NCBI GenBank assembly: GCA_023014485.1
Contig: JAJOZX010002576.1
Span: 544,501 to 608,500 of the forward strand
Source: Bathynomus jamesi
Lineage: Eukaryota > Arthropoda > Malacostraca > Isopoda > Cirolanidae
DNA length: 64,000 nucleotides
Direction: 5' to 3'
Positions 42,616-52,999 of this stretch are shown here, piece by piece. The translations under genes were made by a program, and so were the position numbers. Within the stretch, counting starts at the first letter, position 1, and each line of letters begins with the position of its first letter. The notes beneath the pieces were generated by a model. The model saw only the letters and a program-made list of their open reading frames with translations, did no database searches and was not told the origin of the DNA.

Positions 42616-42863
42616 GTGGATACAGAAAAACGAATGAACCAAAATAAGAGGGAAAAACAGTCCAGGGACCGATCGTTAAGAAATTCGCACCTAGGTTAGA
42701 TCCCATTCTCCCGACACCAGAATGGCATTTTCATTAAAGGGACCCGCTTAGAAGTACATTCGCACAAATTTAAAACTATCTTCCTGTTCTAAACATACAG
42801 ATTCTATTATTTTTTTTACATAATTATTACATAATTTTGGTTCATTCGTTTTTCTGTATCCAC

Positions 42864-42892
42864 CCGAGGAGGATGCCAGTGGGCATCGAAAC
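42864..42892 (+). ncRNA. Hammerhead-like core, right copy
   Basis: ccgagga, then gatgcc-agtg-ggcatc as a perfect 6-bp stem II, then gaaac. First box again C for U. Confidence 0.45.
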
Positions 42893-42950
42893 TGTTGTGG
42901 AAATAAACTCTGTCTATTAGAGTGGGTTTTTATTTTCATATTTTCTCCAT

Positions 42951-43367
42951 AAATTATATTTATTCGGCGAACTTGTTTCCACAACTTTATACACGCGTAG
43001 ACACGAAGTTAATGAAACTTTGAAGAATAACTAAATATTAGAGAAGTTAATTAAAGATCAGAATAACTATGAAATCTCTGAATGATAATCCCATAATTTC
43101 TAGAACTGAGGATGTTATGATGGTCTAATTTGCCTCTCATTATGTCCCAGTATTAGAAGGAAAATTCAATTGCTTTGGAGCAAATAATTAAAAACTCATC
43201 TTGTTTTTCTTCCCTGCAAGTAAACGAATAAAAGACTTAGTAACGAAGGCCGTAAAGGTTATGTTAAAAAGAATATTTACCCAAGTTATACCTGCGTTAT
43301 TTAACTGTTGATGTAATTGTATTTTGTATTTTTTAATTATCTATTATATATAAGTAGTCGTAATCGC

Positions 43368-43401
<34 letters not shown>

Positions 43402-43905
43402 TCCAAATGAGGGCTACACATCCTCGAACGTAGATTATTACTGCTCGAACCGAATTATTACTGCTTAATATTAATATCTTCTTTGTTGGCACCGAGTTCA
43501 GAATTTTTCTACATCGGTATAATGATGCCTTTTAAACAGCGTACATATTCATATACTCAAACTATAATTTTTGCGATCCAATCGAAGAACGAAACAAGCT
43601 CTCTTAATCTTACAGTTTTACCGTCGTTATGGTCGTTATCGGTGTCGTCGCCTTCCTCGTAATTAAACACTTACAAAAACACCAATTTTTTTTTTTTTTT
43701 AAATGAAAAATCGAAGAAGACCCTTTGGTCGGTTCACAGATTCCATTTATCTTCTTTTTTTTTTATCCTTATCTTTAAGAAGACCTTCCTGTAATTGATG
43801 ATAAAGACGATGTAATCATAAATAAATTATTATCAGTATGGTAAAATAACTACTAAATTCATTTAATCTGATTCAAACCGTTGTCAAAGTATTGAGTTGA
43901 GTCTC
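42951..43905. other. No gene; (AGT)n at 43366-43401
   Basis: AT-rich with poly-T runs and one trinucleotide tract. Confidence 0.5.
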
Positions 43906-43910
43906 TATAT

Positions 43911-44181
43911 ATGTTACAGGAAATCTGTGTAATTAGGGATTTCATGAAATTTCTAAAATGTTCAGTGATTTCATGTGAGATTAAGTCGTGATATTTTCGT
44001 TAGTTTTAATGAAAATATCACGACTTAACCTAACCATTCGTCAAGGGCGTACAGTTTACCTAACCTGGCATTCAGTAATTTTCCCCTTAGGTTTGACGAA
44101 ACTATCACGACTTAACCTTACATGAAATCCCTGAACATTTTAGGGATTTTATGAAATCCCTAGATACACAGATTCCCTGTA

Positions 44182-44185
<4 letters not shown>
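43911..44185. mobile_element. MITE with ATGTTACAGG ends carrying the CCTAACC module
   Basis: atgttacaggaaatctgtgt and complement at 44166-44185; arms of about 55 bp with tttcatgaaat words. Centre (43980-44110) contains taagtcgtgatattttcgtt and its complement, the shared module. Confidence 0.85.

Positions 44186-44218
<33 letters not shown>
44186..44218. repeat. (TA)n microsatellite
   Basis: TA tract adjoining the MITE. Confidence 0.95.
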
Positions 44219-44220
<2 letters not shown>

Positions 44221-44454
44221 TTATTTTTGCAGACATGTAACGACCTCTTTTTATTTGATTCTGTACATAGAATTCAGATAATTTCAAGAATACGTTGGAG
44301 ATATAGAATAATTTTTTTTTATTTAGACTACATAAATAGAATTTAGTGATTTTAATGGTGATTTCGTGAGTCTGGCAAGTGAAGAGTTTGTAACTGTATT
44401 TTCGCAGTATTTTCGCAGTATTTTCAAGGATACCCGTTTCCTTTTCGGATTATG

Positions 44455-44640
44455 TCGTGGGCATTGTCGCAACACCGTTTCCCGTTCATCAGCGAAGTTA
44501 AATGACATTGGGTCTAGGAAGTAATTGGATGGGAGACGGTCCTCCGCGTCCAGATGATGTAGTGACCCGTGGTTCGGATCCCACGTAAAGCTGTAGGTCC
44601 CCCTCCGTCATATGACCTTTGCTGTTACGAAGAACGTAAA
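44455..44640 (+). repeat. 5S rRNA-derived SINE
   Basis: cccgttcatcagcgaagtta, aatgacattgggtctaggaa, gtaattggatgggagacgg parallel 5S rRNA from box A to box C. Body: cgtccagatgatgtagtgac, cgtggttcggatcccacgta, ctgtaggt and ctccgtcatatgacc. The clearest copy in the window; ends in an A-rich tract with caacaacaaaaaac. Confidence 0.75.
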
Positions 44641-44864
44641 ACAACAACAAAAAACAAACATATTTGTTCTTTTTCTATAATATCTAAAACTTACTGGAGA
44701 CTATATCGACTAATTGGCAGAACCTCTCATTTTGTATATTAGAATACTCTTCTTCCTTCATTACACTTCTTTTGCAAAATAAAGTCTCAAGAAGTCGTCT
44801 TCCTGTATCACACTTTGCAAAGTTTGTTCAGAAACGGCTCACCATTTTTTTAAGAATTTAGTTA

Positions 44865-44868
<4 letters not shown>

Positions 44869-44901
<33 letters not shown>
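44869..44901. repeat. (CA)n microsatellite
   Basis: About 15 CA units. Confidence 0.97.
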
Positions 44902-44902
<1 letters not shown>

Positions 44903-44998
44903 ATCGAAGTAACTACAATACTTACAATACCCTATTTCTCACATCGGGCCGTGCTCAACGGTTTAAAAGACTGCATATACTTCCTCAGTGCCTGCAGA

Positions 44999-45021
44999 TA
45001 TATATATATATATATATATAC
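44999..45021. repeat. (TA)n microsatellite
   Basis: TA tract left of the tRNA-like dimer. Confidence 0.95.
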
Positions 45022-45025
45022 ATTT

Positions 45026-45357
45026 TTAACTGCAAACAACACACAGTATAATTAATGTAAAGAACGACGCTTGTGTAGAAGAACGTTTTGCACAAGATGA
45101 GGAGGGAGAACGAACAAATGAAAAATGAGGTAACCACCTGGGAATCAAACCCGGGCCCTCAGGGCATTGGTTTCTGCTCGTATGTAGGAGAATTACGACT
45201 TCTGATTAATCGAGGCCCATGGTGTAGTGGATAGCATATCTGACCGGCAATCGGAAGATCCCGGGTTCGATTCCAGGTGGTTACCTCATTTTTCATTTGT
45301 TCGTTCTCCCTCCTCATCTTGTGCGGAACGTTCTTCTACACAAGCGTCGTTCTTTAC
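45026..45357. repeat. Inverted dimer of the tRNA-like repeat
   Basis: Left arm 45050-45138 (minus) and right arm 45280-45357 (plus) are complementary. One tRNA-like core, 45213-45286 (plus), keeps A box (atggtgtagtggatagca) and B box (ggttcgattcc). A partial second core (ctgggaatcaaacccgg) lies in the left arm. The inner block ggcattggtttctgctcgta matches units A-E. Confidence 0.8.
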
Positions 45358-45404
45358 ATATATATACAGTATATATATATATATATATATATACGAACTG
45401 TAAG

Positions 45405-45470
45405 AACAGCCTCGAATAATTTACTTGTTTCATAAGTACTTTGGGAGCACCTTTTTGGATCACCCTGTAT
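45405..45470. repeat. Solo right end of a mariner-type MITE
   Basis: ttgggagcacctttttggatcaccctgta resembles the right terminus of 45509-45588 without a matching left end. Confidence 0.4.
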
Positions 45471-45508
45471 GCGACAGAGAACCATTTTCTTTTAAAAAAA
45501 ATTAGATA

Positions 45509-45588
45509 CACAGGGTGATCTACAAAAGGTGTTCTGAAAAATAATTTTCAATAAATAAATTTTTGGAACATCTTTTTGGATTACCCTG
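45509..45588. mobile_element. 80-bp mariner-type MITE
   Basis: cacagggtgatctacaaaag and complement of ctttttggattaccctg; TA at 45507-45508 and 45589-45590. Confidence 0.7.
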
Positions 45589-45599
45589 TATACTGTAGG

Positions 45600-47260
45600 C
45601 TCCGTTTTTACTATAGAAGATGTAACAAATATCCCTACGGTCACGGACATAATACCGTTTGATAATGGTAATATTTTGGATAATATAGTGGTTAGTGAAG
45701 GGGAGGTAACGCGCTATATTGATAAAATGAAAATGCGTAAATCACCGGGGCCGGATTCCATATATCCCATACAACTAAAAGAATTAAAAGATAGCATTGT
45801 TGTGCCGCTAACAAAGATTTTTAATGCGTCTATTTCTGAGGTGCGTACCAGATAATTTCAAGTTAGCAAACGTAACACCTATCTTTAAGAAAGGCGATAA
45901 AGGTGCGGCGGGAAATTATAGGCCAATCAGTTTCACGTCTGTTGTAGGTAAGCTACTGGAATCAATAATTAGGGATCGTATAGTCGAACACTTAGAAGTG
46001 CATAAGCTAGTTAGAAATAGGCAGCACGGATTTAGGCGAAACAAATCTTGCTTAACTAATCTTTTAGAATTTTTCCAAAGCGTGGTTGACGTTTACGATA
46101 GACATCGGGCGGTTGATGTAGTGTATTTAGATTTTCAAAAAGCGTTTGACACTGTGCCGCACAAAAGACTCATTGAAAAAACTAAGGCTCATGGAATCAG
46201 GGGTGTAGTAATAAATTGGCTAGAAGAGTGGTTGCGAGGCATGAAACAGAGGATGGTCGTTGATGGAGCGGAATCGTGTTGGGCTAATGTAGCGAGTGGC
46301 ATTCCTCAGGGTTCTGTATTGGGCCCCTTGCTTTTTCTTATATATATTAACGATTTAGATGTCGGCCTAGTCAGTACAGTTTCAAAGTTTGCGGATGACA
46401 CGAAGCTGGGTGGTAGAGCGATTAATGACGAAGATAGAGGTAAAATTCAGGAAGATCTGAATAAAATCGTTGATTGGTCAGTCACATGGCAAATGAGATT
46501 TAACGTTGATAAGTGAAAAATTTTGCATATAGGTTCGCGTAACGGTAATTTTGCGTATAGTATGTCAGGGAAAGATTTAACAAGCGTAGAGCAGGAAAAA
46601 GATTTAGAAGTTATAGTCACTGGTGATTTAAAAGTAGCGAAACAAAGTACAGCAGCGGTCAATAAGGCGAACAAAGTGTTAGGTTTTATAGCTCGAAATT
46701 TTGAGTACAAATCGCACGATATTATAGTTCCACTTTATAAATCATTAGTTAGACCCCATTTGGAGTACGCGATCCAATTTTGGAATCCGCATATGCGCAA
46801 AGATATAGACAAAATCGAAAGAGTTCAAAGACGAGCAACTAAGATGATTCCGTCGCTTAGGTCAAAGTCGTACGAGGATAGGCTTAAGGAGTTAAAATTG
46901 ACAACACTCGAGACTAGGAGGTTAAGGGGTGATCTAATCCAGGTTTTCAAAATTATGAATGGGTTCGATAACGTAGATAGAGATAGCTTTTTCGAAATAT
47001 CTCAATATAATAGGACTAGAAATAACGGGTGTAAGTTGACAAGTAGAAGGTTCGAGACAGCAGTTGCGAAAAACTTTTTTACGCATAGAATAGTAAAAGG
47101 TGGAATAGTTTGCCGGTAGAAGTAATTAGTAGCACGTCTATAAACATGTTTAAAAATCGATTAGACGCATATGTTGATAGAAAGGGTATAGTTTAAGGTA
47201 GTAAAATTAAGGCTTTCTGGGGTAGATCCCACAGCTCAACACAAGTGTTGTGGGATATAG
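45600..47260 (+). mobile_element. CR1-like LINE, 5'-truncated
   Basis: Starts inside the region between endonuclease and RT, immediately right of a MITE, and runs to a 3' UTR beginning at 47197. Same family as the reverse-strand LINE at 24590-30285. Confidence 0.88.
45608..47196 (+). pseudogene. LINE reverse transcriptase, three lesions
   Basis: RNA-directed DNA polymerase that would copy LINE RNA at the nicked target. The frame runs SEGEVTRYIDKMKMRKSPGP, a shift at about 45840, VPDNFKLANVTPIFKKGDKG, NYRPISFTSVVGKLLESIIR, QHGFRRNKSCLTNLLEFF, VYLDFQKAFDTVPHKRLI, GIPQGSVLGPLLFLIYIND and SKFADDTKLGG. FADD is the intact catalytic motif and DFQKAFD holds the first Asp. One TGA at 46514-46516 replaces a Cys codon (DK-C-KILHIG). 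The C-terminal region then stays open to 47119, where a lost A in an A-run shifts the last 27 codons (WNSLPVEVISSTSINMF...) ending TAA at 47194-47196. Only three small lesions, so it is relatively young. Confidence 0.9.
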
Positions 47261-47794
47261 GGAGGCAGCGTCTTGGTTTAGGGGATACTCTCTGTCCTTA
47301 CACACCCCATTTAAAGAGATTCCTCTGCCGAGCGGTGGCCCCCATAGTACTGTGAGGTATTGAAAAACTCATGATCTTCACTTGCCCCACAAACACCTTT
47401 AAATGGGAGACCCAAAATGGGTGCACACACACATTTCTACATTACTGTAGTCTTTACAGCCACACCTACACTTTTCCTCGTAAGTGTATATATTGTAATG
47501 TATATGGTTGTAAATTTTGACTTGGTCCGCAATCGATATGGACCGTGACTTGATGGATACCGTAATGAAATTGACTGGATTCTTTGGATCTGATATATTT
47601 GCATGTCGGTTATAAATAGATATAGAGTGTAACATATTTGTGGATAGTAGTCTATTATGACTTGATCCTCTGGATCCAGAGATTCTATCTTTAGTTTTAA
47701 ATCGATAATTAATTAGTTTTAAATTGATAATTATTTAGTTTCGTAAAAATTGGTCGTTGCCAATTTACCGGCAGTTTTTACATAAATTTCTTAT
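47261..47794. other. LINE 3' UTR and unassigned sequence
   Basis: The first ~100 bp (ccctatttaaagagattcct region) probably belong to the LINE 3' UTR. The remainder has no recognised feature. Confidence 0.4.
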
Positions 47795-47890
47795 GTTCTT
47801 GTGGTTCGGAACCCACGTAAAATTGTAGGTCCCCTCCGTCACCACGGAGGACATACACAATACACGATTACGAACACAGTTAGGTAGACC
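47795..47890 (+). repeat. SINE body fragment (shared with 5S SINEs)
   Basis: cttgtggttcggaacccacg, taaaattgtaggtcccctcc gtc: the body of 44455-44640 without the 5S head. Confidence 0.55.
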
Positions 47891-48017
47891 AGCCATGAGT
47901 GGATCCTAGGGTCTTTGTTGGTCTGAAACATTATAACATTATAACATTACCTGTCTCTTCCCATCTCGATGTTCATTGGATTTCCTTTAGTTTAATGAGA
48001 CTGGAAATGTTCTAGAT

Positions 48018-48215
48018 CAGGGGTGTCCAACCTTTTTTCATGAAGGGCCATATTTCAGTTAATGACCCACACCGAGGGTCAGTGTGCAAATTTTAGATAA
48101 ATTTAATTTCAAAAGAACTTATTTTATTGAAATAAAATATGACATTAGATAGTGAATTTTCAGTATCGGCCAGCCGGGCCTGATACAAATATTTGGCGGG
48201 CCGGATTCTGGCCCG
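48018..48215 (+). mobile_element. hAT element fragment
   Basis: Starts caggggtgtccaaccttttt, a Charlie-type hAT terminus, with cgggccggattctggcccgc downstream. No complementary right terminus found, so truncated. Confidence 0.6.
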
Positions 48216-48332
48216 CAAATGGAAGAAAATGGAGATATTTTTTTAAATAGTTAACGATCATTTTTTGATAAATGAAAAAATACTAATTATTAATTTTTGG
48301 GTCCTTTTAGTATACTTCTTTCCGCAACTGAA

Positions 48333-48564
48333 CAGAGGGTCGACAAAAGTAAATAGACACTTTGGTTTTTTCCATAGTTTTTTTATTTTATAATAAAAGT
48401 CAATGAATAATGACAGATTCATTGAATCAATATATTTAGAATCGTGTTGCTTTGCCCACTTTGCATTATGTAAAACTGACACACGTTCTGGTATTCCATT
48501 GACGAGCTTTGCATTTTCGTGAGGACAATCATCGTGGTGTCTATTTACTTTTGTCAACTCACTG
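48333..48564. mobile_element. Tc1-like MITE (GTTGACAAAAGTAAATAGA ends)
   Basis: Inverted repeats of about 28 bp around a 230-bp core. The reverse strand keeps VNGIPERVSVLHNAKWAKQH, suggesting a deleted Tc1-type transposase tail. A second copy at 52278-52512. Confidence 0.7.
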
Positions 48565-49190
48565 CGGATGACCTTCAAATATGTACACGAGATTGCGGAA
48601 ATTTAAAATCATTAAAATTTACTGTACGAATTTTTTAACTTGATTTGAACATGAAAAAATTAAAATTTCACATCTGAACATATTTTACAGGAAACTGTTC
48701 CGGATATATTGCAATTAATTTTCGCAGGTCTCTCTCTCTCTGTCCGCACTTATACAAATAACATTTGAAACATAAATTTAATTACGTACAAACTTTGTCA
48801 GATGCTTATCGGACACGAGATAATTTCCAGAAAGTTTTATTGAATACATTCCATGATTTAAAATTCTATCTCGTATATTTATTTTAAAATTATTTTATAA
48901 TAAAAATATTAATTAGAAATGAAATATGGCGTAATATAGTATGTCGTTTTTGTCCTTCTTAAATGGCTGATCTCTGTTACTCCTACAATCATTCATATAT
49001 AAGATAGGGTGATTATTTAAGCTACATTCTCAAAAATTACTTAAAAATCACTGGATTACCTTATTTGCGTGAAACTTGGTATGGTTATTGTGAAAGGATG
49101 TGAGTTTTACTTACAAGTTCACAATAAGCTCAAAGTTTCCGCCTCTTTGACAAATTACGTGACAAATCCGGACCGTGTAATTTCTTCTTA
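48565..49190. other. No gene recognised
   Basis: AT-rich sequence without motifs. Confidence 0.5.
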
Positions 49191-49202
49191 TGATATTATT
49201 AC

Positions 49203-49425
49203 CAGAGCTGGGCACTTGCGGCATATTTTGCGGTACTGCGGTACTGCGGTACTACCAAACTACCAAACCGGGACCGCATAACGCAGTACCGCAAAGGATC
49301 GCTGAAAGTACCGCAGTACCGCTACAGCATTCAAATTTCCGCGTACCGGTTTGGTACCGGTTTGGTAGTTTGGTAGTACCGCAGTACCGCAGTACCGCAA
49401 AATATGCCGCAAGTGCCCAGCTCTG
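49203..49425. mobile_element. Palindromic hAT-type MITE (GCGGTACT family)
   Basis: cagagctgggcacttgcggc and complement, flanked by attattac at 49195-49202 and 49426-49433. Arms are gcggtact repeats as in 19849-20070. The centre differs, containing a gctacagcattcaaatttcc segment. Confidence 0.93.
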
Positions 49426-49584
49426 ATTATTACTACTCCAACGTTTCGGTGGAAATGGATCGGGTTTCACGTTCAGCTGCTGCTATTATAGCGATCCAAT
49501 GTCCTGGGCTTTTCTTTGAAGACCCTCTCTTTTAGGTATCCCCATAAGAAGATAATAATAGTGGTGTTTGGGACAGTTTAACCT

Positions 49585-49680
49585 CCTTCGTAATGGAAGT
49601 GGTCATGTGACGGAGGGGATCTACAAGTTTACGTGGTAACCAAACTACGGTTTACGATACACCATCTTAACACAAAAATT
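49585..49680 (-). repeat. SINE body fragment
   Basis: Minus strand ttaccacgtaaacttgtaga, tcccctccgtcacatgacc, matching the 3' body of the 5S SINE family. Confidence 0.5.
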
Positions 49681-50017
49681 GGGTCGAGGATCGTACGCTG
49701 CAATCGTGATAAAGAAATCAAACTGGGGCCGGATTCGCTAGGTAATTTCTCAAAGGAGAAATACTTCGAGTATATTATGTTTCTGTACCATCCTTCCACA
49801 ATAATCGTGCCAGTTTTTATAAATGCGAGGGAACCATTGAATTTTAACTAATTTTGAAACTGTATCATAATTTTAAAAATTACACTGTACTCCCTGACTG
49901 TAATTCTTTTAAATTTTTCCTTAAAATATAAATTTGAATTTTTTTTTTTTAAATTTTGAAATAATGCAGAAATTATGAAATGACGTAATGCAAATTTTTA
50001 TGTTATGGCAGCGTTAA

Positions 50018-50078
50018 TTATTATTATTATTATTATTATTATTGTTAATATTATTATTATTGTTATTATTATTATTTA
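50018..50078. repeat. (ATT)n microsatellite
   Basis: Interrupted ATT/GTT units. Confidence 0.95.
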
Positions 50079-50600
50079 CAATGTTCTGTAGTAAATATAA
50101 CTTTAATTCTCCTTTATAAGTATGAATTAGTCATTCTAATTAGCAAAGACAAGGTGTTATTATCGTATCCCATACATATGCATTATGTGCCTCAAGTAAT
50201 GCATACAGGATCTAACGAAGATCATTTCACTCTCATGACTATATATAGCTATTTGACGATTCGGGACGAAGTCTGAAAGACGCGGCACTACAGCAATGGC
50301 AAGCACGTCTTGCATACATTCTCACTTCTGTATGTGCAGCTAAAGGAAGATTCGTTAACTCGTATAAGCAATCAGCCATCATTAACATTCCTGAACATGC
50401 TTCTCTCTCTGCCTTTGAACGCTGTTCTTTCATTGTGTTTCAGTCCTTTGCTCTCATTTGTCAGTATCACAAGCCAAAAGGATGAGAGACGCTATAATCT
50501 TCTTCAGCTCTCTCCTGTATTAGTGTAATTTAGTCTGCGTACATTCATAGTATTGACACTTGTCCAAAATAACTTCTAAGTATGGTATTACAATAATATA
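50079..50600. other. No gene recognised
   Basis: Opposed frames at 50239-50433 and 50310-50528 have no recognisable motif. Confidence 0.45.
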
Positions 50601-50735
50601 TACAGTATATATATATATATATACAGGGTGGGCGGAAAGTAGCTCCCTATTTTGGATTGGTAAAAAAATACGTATATTATCCATTTATTTCAGAAGAAAT
50701 AATATGAAAAGGTAGGCATACATGGTAGGTTTTCT

Positions 50736-51200
50736 CTAAAATTCAATGTGGGCTCCAACTCTTTCCACCAGCTTCTGGAGCCGCCCAGGAATGGCGTCCA
50801 CTGACTTTAGCAGGAACTCCGGCGGGATGGAGGACATGACTTCCCGAATTCGGTCCAACAGTTCTTCCAATGTCCTCGGTTTGGTGCGGTAGACTTCTTC
50901 CTTTACCCACCCCCAAAGAAAGAAGTCGCACGGTGTCAAGTCGGGGCTCCTGGCTGGCCATTGATGTGGACCACGACGACCCATCCAACGCCCAGGGAAG
51001 TGGGCATCCAGCCACTCACGGACAACAAGAGCGAAGTGCGGAGGGGCGCCATCTTGCATAAATATCAGATCGTCGATGTTCTCCCATGTGCTGACAACCG
51101 GCCAGACCTCGTTTCGCAACATAGCAAGGTACCGCTCAGCATTCATGGTGTTGCGCAGAAGGAATGGCCCACAACCTGATCTGAGGTCATACCACACCAC
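50736..51200 (-). pseudogene. DD41D mariner transposase C-terminal half
   Basis: 154 open codons: MVWYDLRSGCGPFLLRNTMN, IFMQDGAPPHFALVVREWLD, RSPDLTPCDFFLWGWVKEEV and PEFLLKSVDAIPGRLQKLVE. The second Asp (QDGAPPH) and the third (PCDFF) are separated by 41 residues, as in the transposase at 9104-10148. The N-terminal DNA-binding domain and first catalytic Asp are absent because the element's 5' half is gone. The frame is fully open, implying recent origin. A second copy of the last 62 codons lies in the opposite orientation at 51243-51437. Confidence 0.88.
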
Positions 51201-51242
51201 ACCGTTACACTGAACCGATTCTGCCGTTTTTCAGCGGTAACC

Positions 51243-51437
51243 GTGCGACTTCTTTCTTTGGGGGTGGGTAAAGGAAGAAGTCTACCGCACCAAACCGAGG
51301 ACATTGGAAGAACTGGAGGACCGAATTCGGGAAGTCATGTCCTCCATCCCGCCGGAGTTCCTGCTAAAGTCAGTGGACGCCATTCCTGGGCGGCTCCAGA
51401 AGCTGGTGGAAAGAGTTGGAGCCCACATTGAATTTTA
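51243..51437 (+). pseudogene. Inverted duplicate of the transposase C-terminus
   Basis: Plus strand in the frame starting near 51248 repeats DFFLWGWVKEEVYRTKPRTL and KLVERVGAHIEF with a stop at 51436-51438. Only a few bases differ from the left arm. Confidence 0.85.
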
Positions 51438-51547
51438 GAGAAAACCTACCATGTATGTCTACCTTTTCATATTATTGTTTCTGAAATAATTGAATAATAT
51501 ACGTATTTTTTTACCAATCCAAAATAGGGAGCTACTTTCCGCCCACC

Positions 51548-51550
<3 letters not shown>

Positions 51551-51588
<38 letters not shown>
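51551..51588. repeat. (TA)n microsatellite
   Basis: TA tract starting with the target duplication. Confidence 0.95.
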
Positions 51589-51589
<1 letters not shown>

Positions 51590-52277
51590 CCTAAGAGAAA
51601 CTGTTATCCCGGTCCTATACTATATTACTGTAATAAGGTATTCATATATTTATGTTAGTCTTTTACCAAATTTTCTTTCATGCAAAGTTATTCACTAGTT
51701 GTGATTTTAAAGAAATTGTGAAAATTCAGCTATAACCGCCATAATTTGAAGATTTTTATAATATTTCCTTATTAAAGAAATTAATAAAAAAAAAACAATT
51801 TATACTTTTGTCTACGAACTTCAGTGGACTGATTTCTTCCATCATTATTTAATCTTTTCAAAGTAATTCAACATTAAGATCCATTTCTGTTTGCTCATAA
51901 TGTGACAGAATGGAGTAAAGACGGTGTAATCAGATTGCTTCTTGATAAAAAGTAACTCTTTTACGCATAGCTGAGAGAGAGAGATGGAACACATTAATTA
52001 AATGTAACATAGTTTATTTACAGTACACGAATCTATCTTTTGATCGAAAACCTTTCTGGACCATAGAAGATATAGTTCTATGAATGATTCAAACCCATTC
52101 ATTTATATCACGTGTTTAAGTGTGAAATTTATTTCATGGAGTTACATCTACATTAACACTCATACAGTGTTGAATACCTTGGTCAGGTGTCTCTTGTGCA
52201 ACTTATAGTTTCAGCAGTTGTATAAGTTTGGTAGTATTTTTACATTTGGTACATTCAAATTATTACTCCTACTTTAA
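51589..52277. other. No gene recognised
   Basis: AT-rich sequence; cattcatttatatcacgtgt, ttaagtgtgaaatttatt at 52095-52135 resembles the Penelope-like tail of 39385-39424. Confidence 0.45.
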
Positions 52278-52512
52278 GCAGCGAGTTGACAAAGTAAATA
52301 GATAATTTGGGGTATTTTTTCCCTAGTTTTTGATTTGATAATAAAAGTCAATGAATAATAACAGACTTATTGAATCAATATATTTAGAATCGTGTTGCTT
52401 TCCCCTTTGTATTACGTAAAGATGACACGCGTTTTGGCATTCCATTGATGAACTTTGTCATTTGTTCTTAATGACAATCATCGTGGTGTCTATATTTTTT
52501 TGTCAACCTTCT
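52278..52512. mobile_element. Tc1-like MITE, second copy
   Basis: cagcgagttgacaaagtaaa and complement-like right end near 52512. Core aaaagtcaatgaataataac, atatttagaatcgtgttgct is shared with 48333-48564. Confidence 0.7.
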
Positions 52513-52879
52513 GTGCAATATCATATCTGCTAAGAGGTAATAAAACATCATCTGAATTCAGAGTCCACATACGTGTTCTCCATACACAGGACAACAGCGA
52601 AAGAGACATTGTAATGAAGTTCAAGATATCCAAAGAAGCAACTTAGCTACCTTCGAAAACAAGGTTCACCTAGACTAACTACTGAAGCTGGGATCTCATT
52701 ATTCAGAGACTCTCCTTCGCAAATCACTTTAAACAGCTCCAGAAAGATGTGAGGTTTGTCGGGGGAACCATGGAAAATTGCTGTAAGCATGTTAACTATG
52801 AAAAGAAGGCTTCAAGGACAAAAATTGGCGTGATGGCTGGAATATATTTTGAGGTGATAACACCAAATTGAACTGTTTG
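52513..52879. other. Unassigned
   Basis: Short frames without motifs. Confidence 0.4.
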
Positions 52880-52999
52880 GACAAGAAAGGCAACATTTTT
52901 TTTTATATGCAGGAAGGAGGGGCCAAGAGTGAATGCCTGCAAAAGCGCCCCCACCCCCCGGGCCCCCCCATAGAGGAAGAAGAGAGCTAAAATCAAGGT

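Larger units (their letters stand above)
42530..42950. repeat. Head-to-head pair of Penelope/retrozyme-type ends
   Basis: About 115 bp at 42530-42650 (minus) and 42830-42950 (plus) are inverted copies: tcattcgtttttctgtatcc, hammerhead-like core, then aataaactctgtctattaga. Unique spacer of about 180 bp. The tail also occurs at 1-45. Confidence 0.85.
50624..51550 (-). mobile_element. Foldback mariner (DD41D type): 310-bp inverted arms around transposase core
   Basis: TA at 50622-50623 and 51551-51552. Left arm 50624-50933 and right arm 51241-51550 are inverted copies of the 3' third of the element (cagggtgggcggaaagtagc at both ends). The 307-bp spacer holds only the catalytic centre. The 5' half of a normal element has been replaced by a second 3' end. 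Confidence 0.93.
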
